Below, piece by piece: positions 47,837 to 60,046 of a stretch of DNA of 64,000 nucleotides. Origin of the DNA: Stenogyne calaminthoides (Eukaryota; Streptophyta; Magnoliopsida; Lamiales; Lamiaceae). The stretch covers positions 49,418,889 to 49,482,888 of the forward strand of contig JBBCBC010000002.1 of assembly GCA_037126765.1 (NCBI GenBank), in the 5' to 3' direction. How positions within the stretch are numbered: the first letter of the stretch is position 1; every line of letters starts with the position of its first letter. The position numbers and the translations under genes are program-made. The notes beneath the pieces are model-generated. The model made no database searches. It worked only from the letters and a program-made list of their open reading frames with translations, and had not been told where the DNA came from.

Positions 47837-49892
47837 CTACAACCGCGTTTCTGCCTTCTCCGATTCTTCGCTGCTCACTAACACACCACAATACAAGAAA
47901 ATGTTTGAAAAATGTTTCAGTTAGTCTGGTATATTTCCAAATTCATCCAAAAGAGGAAAAACATACAGACATAACAATGAAGGGAAGATGGGGAGGAATA
48001 GTGATCATGTCTTAAATTATGACAAACGAGTGTACTTTTCAAAGTTTAATGAATTTTTTTTTGCTAAGACACTTGAATATCAGAAAAGAACAGGCTTAAG
48101 ACAACTATTTCTCATAACAAACTCGTTTTTGATTCACTAATCTCATGTAATGAACTATTAAGAATTCAGCTATTGCAATTTGCAAAGAATCAAAATTATT
48201 GATCTAATTTTCTAAATACAACTAGGGATAATCACTCTAAATAAGAGCAAAGAAATGATTCAAACCTTGAAGGTGAAAAATATTTGAAGGAAGTATGTAT
48301 ATAATTATAACAAAGAAATATAAAAATTAATATTCCCACTTGTGGCTCAAAGAAATATATGCAAATTGTTACACGAACAATAGATATTGGTATGAACAGA
48401 AAGGATATAAAGATCACCTTTTGATGAGGGAGGAATCACAACAACGTGCATGGTGGAATTATTGGGAGGAAGCTGCAATCGGAGAGGATAAAGCTTCCCG
48501 TTTAATGGACTGCGAGTACATACAGTGAGTCCGAAAATTCCCAGCTCGTTTTCCAGCTTCTTTCTCAATTCATTCACTTCATTGCTCTTGAACGTAATGC
48601 AGAGCTCCTCAAATCCCTCATCAATTTCCCCATATTCATCGGCAACGTGAAAATAAATTAACCTTCCTTCACTTCCCTTTGGAGGCGAACTAAAAGAATC
48701 ATTCGACTGCACAAACACACACCATGATCACGTATGTAACGTAACTACCATATAATACACACCGCCAAACTAGATTCATAGCTCGAAATAGGATTAATTG
48801 AACCATGAACCATCCCATTTAATGTAGTAGTATCCTTTTAGCATTGTGTTCCATTCTTTTAATATTCGATTATCTTTTGAAGAAATTCAGATTATATTCT
48901 CTGTTGAACTAGATCAAAGCAAAATAATCAAATTCAGTCCATCATTCTTGTCCCATTTTTGCTTTTGGACAGCTTGTAATTCCATTCTTTCAATAATTCA
49001 ATATTCCATTTAACTTTTGAAGAATTTAAAATCTATGCCCTGTTGATCTAGATCATAATAGCAACGAAATCAAATTCAAACCATCATTCTAGTCCAATTT
49101 TCGCTTTTAGCTAGCTTCTAATTCCATTCTTTAAAGTAACTGAAATATTTGATTCAACTTTTGACGACATTCCCATTCCCATTCCAATTCCAATTCCAAT
49201 TCCACACTTTGAATATTCAATCAACTTCTACCCAAATCCGAAATGCACGAAACAGAATCCACCACAAATTACGAAACAAAAAATCAAAATCAGAAAAACA
49301 GAGCAAATAAATGAATTACCTCCTGTCTAGAAAAGCTAGCAGAAATCGACGAGAGACTGGTGGTATCGCTCGAATCGGAAACAAACGAATCATCCTTCCC
49401 ATTCCCATTCCCAGCCGCCGCCGCCGCAGCCGTCTGCGCCGGCAGTATCTCCACCACATGAACCTCCCAATAGATCCACTCCTGAGTGGCCGTCCGATGC
49501 GGAATGTCATGCGTCACCGAATTCCTCCACGGCGGGATCCCCCCATTCGCCCTCAGAAACTGGCCGTACCTTGTCTTGAGCTTAACGGCGCCGTTTTCCC
49601 TAATGGGCTCCCACTCGACGGAGCTGTCGAGGCGCTTGGGCAGCGTCTGCAGGACCTTGCGCCCCGTCATCCCCAGAAGAAACGGGTGGTTCGACGCCGT
49701 TAAGTACTTGCCGTAGCAGCTCTTGAGCCGGATAATCGTGTCGGAGCTTTCCACGAATTCGATGACCCATTTCGCCGATTTGGACGACCCGTTTCGGTCC
49801 TGGGTCACGGATTCTTCGTCCTCGTCGGCGGTTAGGTATTTGTCGTGGGAGCTTTTGAGGCGCACGGCTTTCGCGTTCTGGAATAGGTCCAT
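47837..49892 (-). CDS. DUF569 / actin cross-linking-like protein
   Basis: Three exons read leftward (49892-49320, 48706-48418, 47877-47837) and join in frame into 300 residues. Residues 1-150 form a DUF569 domain, a fascin-like beta-trefoil (KAVRLKSSHDKYLTADEDEE; LLGMTGRKVLQTLPKR; LRANGGIPPWRNSVTHD). A Ser-rich linker follows. The second conserved block (GRLIYFHVADEYGEID; LTVCTRSPLNGKLYPLRLQL) lies in exon 2. The short last exon (SSEESEKAETRL) depends on my choice of acceptor at 47878; reading through exon 2 instead gives an end at 48347. Plant DUF569 proteins resemble fascins but their function is largely unknown. A damaged paralogue follows at 52876-53499 in the same orientation. Intron 1 contains a tandem repeat. 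Confidence 0.86.
48840..49180. repeat. Degenerate tandem repeat of about 135 bp in the DUF569 intron
   Basis: Two full units and one partial unit share CATTCTTT, CTTTTGAAGAA, TGTTGA(A/T)CTAGATCA and TTCGCTTTT/TTTGCTTTTG landmarks in the same order. The units start near 48850, 48985 and 49115. It is non-coding and inside intron 1. Confidence 0.6.
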
Positions 49893-50061
49893 TGCTGGCG
49901 TTCTTGCGATCGAGAAAGTGTGGCTCTGTGCACAAGTCGGAATTAACGAATTAGCTGGAAAGGGGATTTCAGGGGAGGTTTTTAGGTGAGGCTCAACTGT
50001 GTTTCATCATAAGTCAAACTTTCACATTTTTTAATAATTTAAATTACCAATTTACAAAGAC

Positions 50062-50222
50062 TAGGTCATATGTGATCTAGGTTTATGCAAGTTTATATTA
50101 AAATATATAATTTATTTATATTAAATTGTATAATTATATTTTTATAATAATTATATAAATAAATTACTTAATTCTTAAATGCACAATAAATATACAATTC
50201 ACTTGAATGCATATAAAATCTA
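50062..50222. mobile_element. Palindromic MITE (GTGCACC family), decayed
   Basis: Left end ACTAGGTCATATGTGATC, right end AATGCACAATAAATATAC followed by GCATATAAAATCTAAT. The pattern matches the family but the arms have diverged. Confidence 0.35.
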
Positions 50223-52875
50223 ATCATTTACAAAAAAAAATGAAATTTGATAAATTGTTTTAAAAAATTTAAACAAGTAAATCAACAATAATTAAATGTG
50301 GGATCAGAGTTCACATGAATTAATTTTTTTCATTATCACCCTTGTGAATATAGTATCATTGTTTAAATATTAAATATTTTTTAAATAGCAATTTACTTTA
50401 ATGAAATTTGAAAATCAATTGTGACAAAATCCAATGTACAATTCGTCCATTTCAATTGTTGATCAAAAAACACTAGATCCACGGGTTCTACCTTAAAACT
50501 TGGGTAACCAAAATTAAAATGGGACCGTATGCATACCTACCTAAAATATTTGTTTCACGTGATTTGGCTTGGTAATCTCGAGGAAGATTCCAATTATTTA
50601 TACTCATTTAATCATTTTGTATGTACAACAAACGAGATATTAAATAAATGTTGAGTTAGTAAAATATTTTATTATCTTATGAGGTGTCAGGAGTTCACGG
50701 TTCTTAGGACAGAAAAAACACTATTTTTATGGTAAATCATGTTTAACTTTTTATTTCAGCACTTGTAATTGAATATACTCACCAAATGTAACAATCATAT
50801 TTTCATTTTATACCTGTAATAACATTTGGTGGTGGGCCATGGGTGGTACTAGAATATATCATATAGTAAAAGGGCATAGGAATATCCGTTCGAAAACCTA
50901 ACTAGAATGACAAAACTGTGATGCTTCTTTTAAAATTCGTTATCTTGTATAAAAAATTATTAATTATGCCCAAAAAATTTAACGTTTTCTAAAGTGAAAT
51001 TATCGACTTTGGCCCATTTTATATTTTTAAATAAGAAAAAATTCTCAAACATTCAACAATCTAATTTTACACTTTAATTCAATCAGAGAAAGGCTTTTAT
51101 ATGGAATATCCAAATGATAATAAATAAAAGTGATAAATATCTTGTACGAAATGGCCTATTTAGCCCAAAATAATTTACTGTCAAAAATAATGTTTCACGA
51201 CTTTTATATTTCATCGTCAATTTTACTAATTGAACTGTCATTCTCATGTAAAGCAACTCATCTATTTTTTTAATCAACATTCAACAATCTGTCATTTCTT
51301 TTTAATTCAATCAGATAATTTTGGGAAAATCCAGTGAAATGAAATTTTAAAAAAAAAAATTCTAAATGATTTATATAAAATAACTATTTAAATAAAATAT
51401 GCTTTTTTGTCATTTAAAATAATGTTTCATCTTAAAATTATATTTCATCGTCTATTTTAATAACTGAACTGCCACACCTTGTTATTAAAATAATATTCCA
51501 AATAAAATTATCTATTCAAAATACAAAATTTCTTCAATTTCGTGTTGTATAAACTTTTAGAAAATGATTTAAATTTCTTTTAAAAAAAAAAATCTGACCA
51601 AATATACCGAACTATTTTTATTTTTTCAAAAATATAATATCAATTTTTCTTTCATAGTATAAAGAAATAATGATAAGAAGAAGAAAATATCTAGAATACG
51701 TATAGGAGTTACGTGAGGGATTCAATAAATTAGAGGTCAGACTCAAAGTGGATTAAATTTGATCTTTCGACATACATGTGGGGCGTACATGCACGTTTAG
51801 ACTATTAGAAAATGTCCCCCCTAAACTTTAATGACTATTAGAAAATGTCCCCCCTAAACTTTAATGAAAATGTCCTCCCTAAACTTTTTATATATACTCA
51901 AATTTTTTTTTATTTTATATTTTTCAAAAAATTTTTTAAAATTTTTTTTCAATCAAATTTAAATAAGGCAAAAAAATCAATTAAATAATCAATTACAAAT
52001 TAAATATTTCTATTTGATTTAATTAAATTAATAATTAATCCTCTCCAATTCAATAACACAAAACCACTCTATTTTCAATTGAATAAATTATAAAATATTA
52101 ATTCAAATAAAATAATAATATAATATTTTTATAAATTTATTATGAAATTTGTTCATAATAACTTTAATTGCAGGACATATAATTATAAATTAATATTATG
52201 GTATTTTTATAAATTTGAAATTGTTTCTTTTACTTTTATCACACATTGTAATATGCTAGCTTTACTGTAAGATTTATATAAAATAATATACGAAATAAAA
52301 TATCTATTCAAAATACATAATTTCTTCATTCTTCGTGTTGTATGAACTTAAAATGATTTATTTTTCTTTTATTCATTTTCTCTGAGCAAATCTACCGAAC
52401 TATTTTCATTATATTTCAGTTATATAATATCAACTTGTTATATAATTTTTTCGTCAAACTTGACTTCAAATCCTCTTGACATAGTTTTCTCGTTTCATTT
52501 ATACGCACATTAATTAGTGATGACTAATAATATCATTATTTTAATACATATAACACAATACAATCTCAATTACAATAAAAGAAAATCAATTAGTTGAAAA
52601 TAAATTTCTACATATTTATCTACCTATATACTTCAATTTTTATTTTAGAAAATTAACCAAAACAAAATTAGTAGTATTTTATGATCATAAATTAATTAAT
52701 TTTGATCAAATAATCAAATTTAACACATACAATATTTTTTAGTTTTTATCAATTCTAGCACATATTACTAAATATTTGATTATTTGGCCATTAATTTTTT
52801 AAAATAATAAAATTGACGAATAAGGAATATTCGAGAAAACATTAATTCCACATTTGACAATTTCAACAAACATAC
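50223..52875. other. AT-rich intergenic DNA with internal duplications
   Basis: No gene or RNA is recognised. A unit of about 230 bp is tandemly duplicated at about 51045-51500 (landmarks ACATTCAACAATCT and TTTCATCGTC). Another stretch near 51485-51600 reappears at about 52280-52410 (landmarks CTATTCAAAATAC and ACCGAACTATTTT). A 33-bp perfect tandem repeat lies at about 51810-51880 (GAAAATGTCCCCCCTAAACT). No second DUF569 exon was found here. Confidence 0.5.
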
Positions 52876-53499
52876 CTTCTTCATCGAAAACCACCTAGCC
52901 CTAGGCGAAGGCGAAGCCGACCCGGAGAAGCTCGACCGGACCGAAACGGGCGACCCGTACCCGACCTCCAGACCCGAAATCTCCTCCGAAACCGAAGAAA
53001 AACTCGACACCATCGACCAATAATCCGCCGCCGCCTCATCCTCCGGCACCTCCACCGCCTCCACGTCCCACACCACCCAATCGTGCGTCGCGGCGGCGTG
53101 CGGGCTGTCGTGCGTCACCGAATTCCGTCACGGCGGCGTCCCACCGTTCGCCCTCAAATAGGTCCCGCCGCACGCCTTCAATTTCACCTGAAATCCGTCC
53201 CTAATCGGCTGCCACTCGATCGATAAATCCTTCAATTGATTTTCCGGTAGGGTTTGGAGGACTTTGTGGCCGGTCATGCCTAACAGGAAGTGATCGGCGG
53301 AGGCGGTGAGGTAGCGATTGTGGCAGCTTTTGAGGCGGATGACGTGGGGTTTTGAGTCGACGAGCTCCACCAGCCACCGCGCTCGCCTGGCGGCGCCGTT
53401 GCGGCTCTGCCGCGTCGACGATTGGTCGTCGTCGGCGACTAGGTATTTGTTTAAGTGGGATTTTAGCTTCACTGCTTTTGTTTTTGTGAAGAATTCCAT
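52876..53499 (-). pseudogene. DUF569 paralogue with a premature stop and missing 3' exons
   Basis: The frame starting at 53499 matches the DUF569 protein at 47837-49892 (KAVKLKSHLNKYLVADDDQS; HFLLGMTGHKVLQTLPEN; LRANGGTPP). It stops after 123 residues because the Trp codon of the conserved PPWRNSVTHD motif is TGA (53128-53130). The same frame continues cleanly on the other side (RNSVTHDSPHAAATHDWVVW, then a Ser-rich linker) to a good GT donor at 52875. No exon equivalent to the C-terminal block is recognisable in the next 2.6 kb. The coding look on both sides of the stop suggests recent loss, a sequencing error, or a short functional form. Confidence 0.8.
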
Positions 53500-54026
53500 G
53501 GGGAGATTATCAGAGATTATGAAATTAATTACTCGGAATGATTGTAATTATGGAAGGAAGTTGAATTAAATTAAATTAAAGGTTGGTAAAAAGAGGGAAT
53601 TTGTTTGGGGGTGCTTGGATAGGTGTTTCATGAACTGGGTTTTGTAGTGTAGTTTATTTTTGTTTCTTGGTATGGTGGGTTTTGTGAAATTGTTGAAAAA
53701 TTGAAATTTAGGGGAAATAAGAAACAGTTGACGCCTTGAATGAATGTGAAATTTCCAGGTGGGGGTGCCTAATAGAAACAAGTTTTGACGCGAACGACAG
53801 AAAGTGGAAGACGTTTATTTGTTTTTCTATTATCAGGTACTGATGCTTCTAGTGAAACTCAAAATCTGAAAAATAGCATGTTCAAACAACTTTCAAAAAG
53901 AAAATAACCCAAATTTATTTTTTTCATTTACTGATTATGATTATTACTATTCGAATTATTTTTCTAACTTTCGACGAATAATTAATATCATTCCATTTCT
54001 GATTAATTAATGAATAACATGTACTA
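53500..54026. other. Upstream region of the damaged DUF569 gene
   Basis: AT-rich non-coding DNA; presumably the old promoter of the minus-strand gene. No transposon ends are visible. Confidence 0.45.
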
Positions 54027-54041
54027 ATATAATTAATAAAA

Positions 54042-54214
54042 GAACGGGTTTAGCCCACCTGGCCATGGACTCCTCATTTTAGTGGGAGACTCAAGTTTGA
54101 TTCTCTTTGGGAATGAATTTGGAGTTATTGAAGTTATAAGGTGGATTGATGATTTCGTGGAGTATTTGGGTGTTTGGTGTATACTAACTACTAACTTTGA
54201 CCGATTAAAAAAAT
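54042..54214 (+). mobile_element. tRNA-derived SINE with perfect 15-bp target duplication
   Basis: An A-box-like stretch (TAGCCCACCTGGCC) near 54051 and a B-box-like stretch (AAGTTTGATTCTC) near 54091 lie about 40 bp apart. The tail is A-rich. The direct repeat ATATAATTAATAAAA flanks it at 54027-54041 and 54215-54229. Confidence 0.82.
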
Positions 54215-54229
54215 ATATAATTAATAAAA

Positions 54230-55131
54230 AAATCACATCTAAATGTTTGAAAATTTCCTAACAATCTCTCAATGGTGGGCTGAGTTCTCAAACTCTACCA
54301 TTTGAAAAGGAGATCTATCAAGTAGACAATGGAAAAAATACATACCAAGTATACTATTTAATATGGATAAATTCTAATACTATTTTTTAGTACAACAAAT
54401 ATAATCATAATTTTTTTTATGTATCCCAAGTTTTTGTCATTTTTATATTAAAAGTGTGTAAATTATTTATACTATTTAATGCATAATATGATACTCCTGT
54501 TGATCCTTAATGAGTATTGTTTTAAAGGGAGGGTGCTTGTTTCTATTGACTTTTGGTTTTTTTTTTCTTCCACTATTATTTAAATTATCCCACTAAATAT
54601 TACTCAATTAATTAATTATCTAATCTTTCGGAGTACATAGCAAATTTACTTCATAATAACAAGTCATTTTATAAGTAGAATAATATGGAGAGAGAAAATG
54701 TGACCGAAATTAAGAGAGTTAAATTTGGTAAAATATTACAACAATAATATTATTATTGCTCTATTAAATTTTAATCTGAAAACCTAAAATAATATTGATT
54801 GACAAAAATTCATATAAGATGGTCTCATGCATGAGACGGAGTACATCTAGCACTAATTACACCCACTCCTCCCAAAGTGTTAAAGCGTCAATGTCCAACT
54901 TATACCCCGTCTCACCGTGAGACAATCTCATGCAAGTGTGCCTGATGTTGATTAAGTATGGAGGGAGTATAAGGTTCTCATCTCATGTTGTTTGTCCCCA
55001 TTTTATTTGATATTATCTTTTATTTTGTTAATGCAATTCTAGACTATAAATTGGTTTTTTCCTTCAATTATTCAATTTGGATATTACTCAAACTCCAATT
55101 TATTAGAGAAAAAGTTGTTTTGAAACATGTC
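54230..55131. other. AT-rich intergenic DNA with MITE remnants
   Basis: A Stowaway-like right end (TATGGAGGGAGTA) closes at about 54968. It is preceded by inverted GTCTCATGCATGAGACGGAG and CGTCTCACCGTGAGAC motifs at 54820-54925. A matching left end was not fixed. No gene is seen. Confidence 0.45.
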
Positions 55132-55139
55132 CTCACATA

Positions 55140-57121
55140 TAGAGTTGTCCATCCGAACCGGAATCGGCAATTATAAACGGAATTGGAACCAGATAAACCC
55201 GGAATCGCTTAATCGAATCGTGATTTAATTGGAACCAAAATCGTGTATTACACGGTTCGGTTTGCCTTCTCATCGCTTCCAAACCGTAATCGCTTGCCCA
55301 CGGCTCCGAACCGCTTTATGACCGATTTAAAACCGGATTTGCCGTTGGAACATGAGCGGTTCATGATTCCGAATCAACCGTGAACCACCGATTCTCGCTA
55401 TTTTTTTTATTTTTATTTAATGGTTGAGATTGAGTCAAATGTTACCGTTTTTTGATCAAATGGTCGAGATTCAATATGAAATGTTACCGTTTTGTGTAGT
55501 TAATAAACTTACTCCTAAAAAGTTTTCACTTGATGTTGCTACTAGATGGAACTCAACTTATAAAATGTTAAGTGCATCTTATGAGTATAGAAATGCATTA
55601 TGTAATTTTTTTTTTGCACAAGAACAATGTGGTATTACTTTATTTCCTAGTCAATGGGATTCATGTGCTACTTTTATGTGAGATGTTGCAAGTTTTTAAT
55701 GAAATACTACACAATTATCCGAAGACGTATTATCCTATTCTATTCTTGCTTTAGATCAATGTGTTAGAGTTGCAATTACTCTAGATTGTAGTGATCCAAA
55801 TGAAATATTATATAATGCTATTAGTTCAATAAAAGTCAAATGGATGAAATATTTTTTATATATATTCCCGATGTTTTATAATTGCTAAAATACTTGATCC
55901 TAGAGTAAGAATAGATGGAGTGCAAAAATTAATTTATATATATTATGATGTTTTATTTCCTATTACGATGATAACACCCCTTCTCCAATTGTGGTTGTCC
56001 AAAAAATCTAAACAAGTTCTTATGGATATTTTTAGAAAATATAAAATTCAATTTGGTCATACTAGTGGTGATTCTACTAGTGTTAGGTGGTGCTACTAGT
56101 ACTACTAGTGGACGACGTGGTACTCAATCCCTTGGTCGTGGTCTTTATAAATTTTCCCCGTTTAATAATTTTTCCATTTAACAACGAGGATCCATTCAAA
56201 TGTTTTCTTAGAAATTGAAAAATTTCTAAATACACCTTCTTTTGACATCTCAACCAGAGAATTAGAAAATTTTGATATTTTAAAGTGGTGGTCGAGGAGA
56301 TTAGATGCTTATCCCAAGTGTTGACATATTACAAAAATGAATATGCATGTCCCGTCAAGATTGAATCGAAATCAACATTTAGTTTGGGTGGACATATCTT
56401 GAATGAAAGGCCAATGTTTACTTGAAAACCAATGATTACTTGATGATTGAGTGAAAGCAAGATCGAACACAAGATGAAGCTCTTTAGCGCGGATTCTAGC
56501 GAAGATAGTGTGATCGACGACACACAATCGAAACCGAAAATGAAGCTTAAATCTTCTTAAGATTTAAGTCTTGATGTAAAAAAAGGTAAAGAGAACTACG
56601 TGGGCTTTGATTCTAATTGGATCGTAGGCAATATAATTTTAAGTTTCTAACTTAGAATTTTCTAAGTTTAAAATTTAAAATTATGCCCAAGGCCCCTTTT
56701 TTTTATCCTCTTTTCATTATTTGTAATTTTTTAATTGTAATTATAAGTTGTACACTTGTATTTGTAGTATTAGCAATTTAACATGTTACTTGTAAGTTGT
56801 AACTTGTAAGTTGTAAATTGTAAATTGTAATTTTTGTAATGTATTAAATTATTGTTTCATGTAAATTTTTTGAGTTGTTTGTTATTTGTAATTTTGTATG
56901 TTTAATAACATAAGATTTTGCTTCATCTTCTTTAAATTTACTTCAATTTTATTTTATTTTTTGTATTTTGACAAAGATTAAAAAAAAAAAAAAAAGGAAC
57001 CGAAATCGGATGGAACCGAAACGAAAAAAGAACCAAAAACCGTTAAAGTTTTTATCGATTTCGTTTCGTTTCAACTTTTTGAAACCGGGAACCGGCGATT
57101 CGAACCGTTTGGGCAACTCTA
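55140..57121 (+). mobile_element. Deletion derivative of the hAT element at 7331-10841
   Basis: It starts TAGAGTTGTCC, ends GGGCAACTCTA and is flanked by a perfect 8-bp duplication, CTCACATA (55132-55139 and 57122-57129). Sequence and gene order match the nested hAT in reverse orientation. About 1.5 kb is missing: near 55493 the left terminal region is fused to sequence matching 8998 of the other copy. This removes the promoter side, BED finger and N-terminal transposase. Confidence 0.92.
55495..56560 (+). pseudogene. hAT transposase C-terminal remnant
   Basis: Segments such as LDVATRWNSTYKMLSASYEY and SQWDSCAT match the copy at 7915-8928, but frameshifts occur at about 55610, 55680 and repeatedly after 55860. 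The dimerisation domain has lost its CPVSTVVVERAFSLGG core (here CPVKIESKSTFSLGG). No functional protein is possible. Confidence 0.85.
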
Positions 57122-57129
57122 CTCACATA

Positions 57130-57817
57130 GTGATTGTACTAATTTGCTATTGAAATTAAAAAGAAAATCATTTAATTTGGTACATAAAAAATAAAAGAAC
57201 TAGTTGTGAGCTATGGCTATGTTAAAGAGTGATCGCCCCAACAGTGGTGAAGTTAATAGCCACAGATTCCATATATGCTCAAAAGATGATTTCATTTATG
57301 GAAGCAATGATTATGGTAGAATTATGCCAAAATAAGTGAAATAGCACGATTATCCAATCACGTTGCGTCCACTTGTTATTGCTCAAACTGTTTAAACCCA
57401 TTAATATATGTTTGTGCAGGTGAAAGCTTACATTTACGTTTTTACATACTAAAATATGATAAAACTTTTTACTAATAAGGAAACACATTACACATAGACA
57501 TATGAAAATAAACTTCATGAAATATGGCGATTTAGTCTGATCATGATAGGAATGTGGCTAATGTAAACCCAATTAATAACTATCAAACATAATTTTATAA
57601 ATGAATAAGAATAATGGGAGAAGAATTCTTGAATTTTTCTCTTGAATATGACTTTTTGTATATATAATGAATGAGAAAACAATGGGAGAAAGATTACAAT
57701 TAGAGGTGTAGTCCTCACCCTTAAAGGCCAAATACATTACAAACTCATCTCTACCCTTTATTATAGGGTTTTATTACAATCATTGATCTAATGATTAAAA
57801 CTAGATCTACTTTACAC
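57130..57817. other. Intergenic DNA
   Basis: AT-rich with no recognisable gene, RNA or paired repeat. Confidence 0.45.
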
Positions 57818-57820
57818 TAA

Positions 57821-58273
57821 GAGCTCGTTTGTTACGTGGTATAGGATATGAAAAGATATGAAATCATGTGATACATTTTACTTACCTATATGATATATTT
57901 AATTTTTTTAAGTGTTTGTTATGATGTATTCAAATCATGATTTATTTTACTTCGACCGTTTGTTAAGATTGAAAAAGACATGGAAAATTCATTGGATAAA
58001 TATTAATTTTACTATTATACCCCTTATTACATATATATTTTTACCAACAATGAATTAAAATATGGTCATTTATGTCAATTATCAACAATGGATAATATTT
58101 GGTATTAGAAATACCACCTAGGAGGTGAGATCCATAATCATGTAAAAATGGGAAAAGGAAATGTGGGCCTTCGGGCCAAGGAGAAAAACCATCAAACATA
58201 CCAAACACTTGAAAATGTGGGATATGATTTTTTTCCCTATTTTCCTTTATTTTCTCGCTTAACAAACGATCTC
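57821..58273. mobile_element. Tourist/PIF-Harbinger-like MITE
   Basis: The left end GAGCTCGTTTGTTA and right end TAACAAACGATCTC are an inverted pair, flanked by the 3-bp duplication TAA (57818-57820 and 58274-58276). The 453-bp non-coding length fits a Tourist-type element. Confidence 0.82.
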
Positions 58274-58276
58274 TAA

Positions 58277-59129
58277 ATGTTTTTGTCTTGTCTCGTAAAT
58301 ATAATGGTACTTTGATGTCGACTCTTGATCTTGTCTGATCTGCGTATCTTCAGGTATTTGATCTCCTGTCGAGCAGGATCAATTCGGGCTTAGTTGGATC
58401 ATATTGACGTATTGAATACAGACATATTAAAGTATAATTTGTGCTACAACAAAATAAAATATACTATGAAAAATATACTTTTAATTATTATTCAACTAGG
58501 ATACATTAAGATACCAAATTGAACTATTAAATCATCCATTTATATTTATTTTAGAATTTAAAGAAAATGGATTATTGAATGCAATCAAATGGACAACCAA
58601 TTGAAAATGGTAAATATGCCATTTGTAAAATGAGAAAGTAGTGAGGTTAGGTAGAGTAGTGTAGTGTGGTGTTAAGCGCGTGCACTGCCACTAATGTATG
58701 TGCGCGTGGATCAATAATGCCTACGTTGACAACTATCTTCTAGAAGCTGGAGGCTAGAGCCCTAGTAAACACGCTTTTCTGTGGTTGTGATGTTTACAGA
58801 CTCACGATTTATCATATTACTCTGAAAACGTTATTCTCCAGTCTCCACGCGTATCCGTTTGATTTTTCTCCCTAGTATACGGGCAAATTGTTTTCAGATT
58901 TACTAATTACATAAGAGCTAATGATTGTCATAAAACCCAATTAATCTTACTTTAAAATCATATTACAGTTAACGGATTTGGAGCAATCAATTAATTATTC
59001 CATAGATAGGAGGTTGATTAATTATGACCAACATATATCAAGGCAAAAACACATGCATGCTATTGTTAGGCTAGGTAGATAGAAGGGCTATTAGTGTTTT
59101 GGCTCATTTTTCTATTATTTCTAAAGCAT
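58277..59129. other. Intergenic DNA
   Basis: No gene is seen. A less AT-rich patch at about 58660-58800 (GTTAAGCGCGTGCACTGCC) is unexplained. Confidence 0.4.
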
Positions 59130-60012
59130 CACATGTATTAAATGATATATCAATAATTAATACAAAGGTATATATATTCAAGACAATATAATATTAATAT
59201 AAGATGCAACATCAAATTAAAATAATCGACCCTATCTGAAATAGATGACAGTTTCCAACTAAATCCGTCGTATAGTTTAGTTGATTTGATGTAAATGTAA
59301 TTAAGACACTCTATTGTTAGATATATTAATCAAAATAGAAAATGAGCAACGATTAGAGGATAAATGAATGAAGTATGTGTAATTTAGATGCGTCCACAGC
59401 ACATTTCACACTACACTTGAGTATATGATTTTTTATCATAGAAAAATTATTAAACAAATAAAGTATTTTGATGAAAACTATATTCCTGTCAGAAAAATTG
59501 AAAATTCCCTCATTTTTTTAATAGATGTCATTCTAAGATTTTTAAGACAAATTAAGGAAGCATCATTTTTTTTAAAATTATATCAATAATTAATATTAAG
59601 GTAAATATTCAAACAATAAATATAAGATGCAACAAAAAATTAAAATAATCGACAAATAGATGACAATTTAAAATTTAAAATTATAATAGTTTAGATGAAT
59701 TGATGTAAATGTAATTAAAATACTCTATTGTTAGATCTATATCACAAATAATTCAAAAGACTAAAACGACATGTAAATAAAAAAAGGAAAGAAGTATGAG
59801 TTATCATGGGCTCTAGTACGGGATCAGCCCAGTTAAATACTAAACGGGCTAACGGTCTTAAACTATATTCCCCGTGGCCCAAAATTTGGTCCAGATTTCA
59901 TGTGTTGTTTTACGATATTCAAAACTTCTAAAATTTGCTCGTCAGTTTATAGCAATTTCTAATTTTCGTACAAATAAAATTTTTTGATGAAAACTATATT
60001 CCTGTCGCGCAA

Positions 60013-60046
<34 letters not shown>

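Noticed and set aside
49311..49935. Long open frames on the plus strand and in other minus frames over DUF569 exon 1
   Set aside because: They are shadows of the GC-rich DUF569 exon; the frame chosen has the recognisable domain and correct splice sites.
54490..54967. Complete Stowaway element ending at the GGAGGGAGTA near 54968
   Set aside because: The candidate left end near 54491 (TACTCCTGTTGATCC) does not pair convincingly with the right end, so only a remnant was noted.
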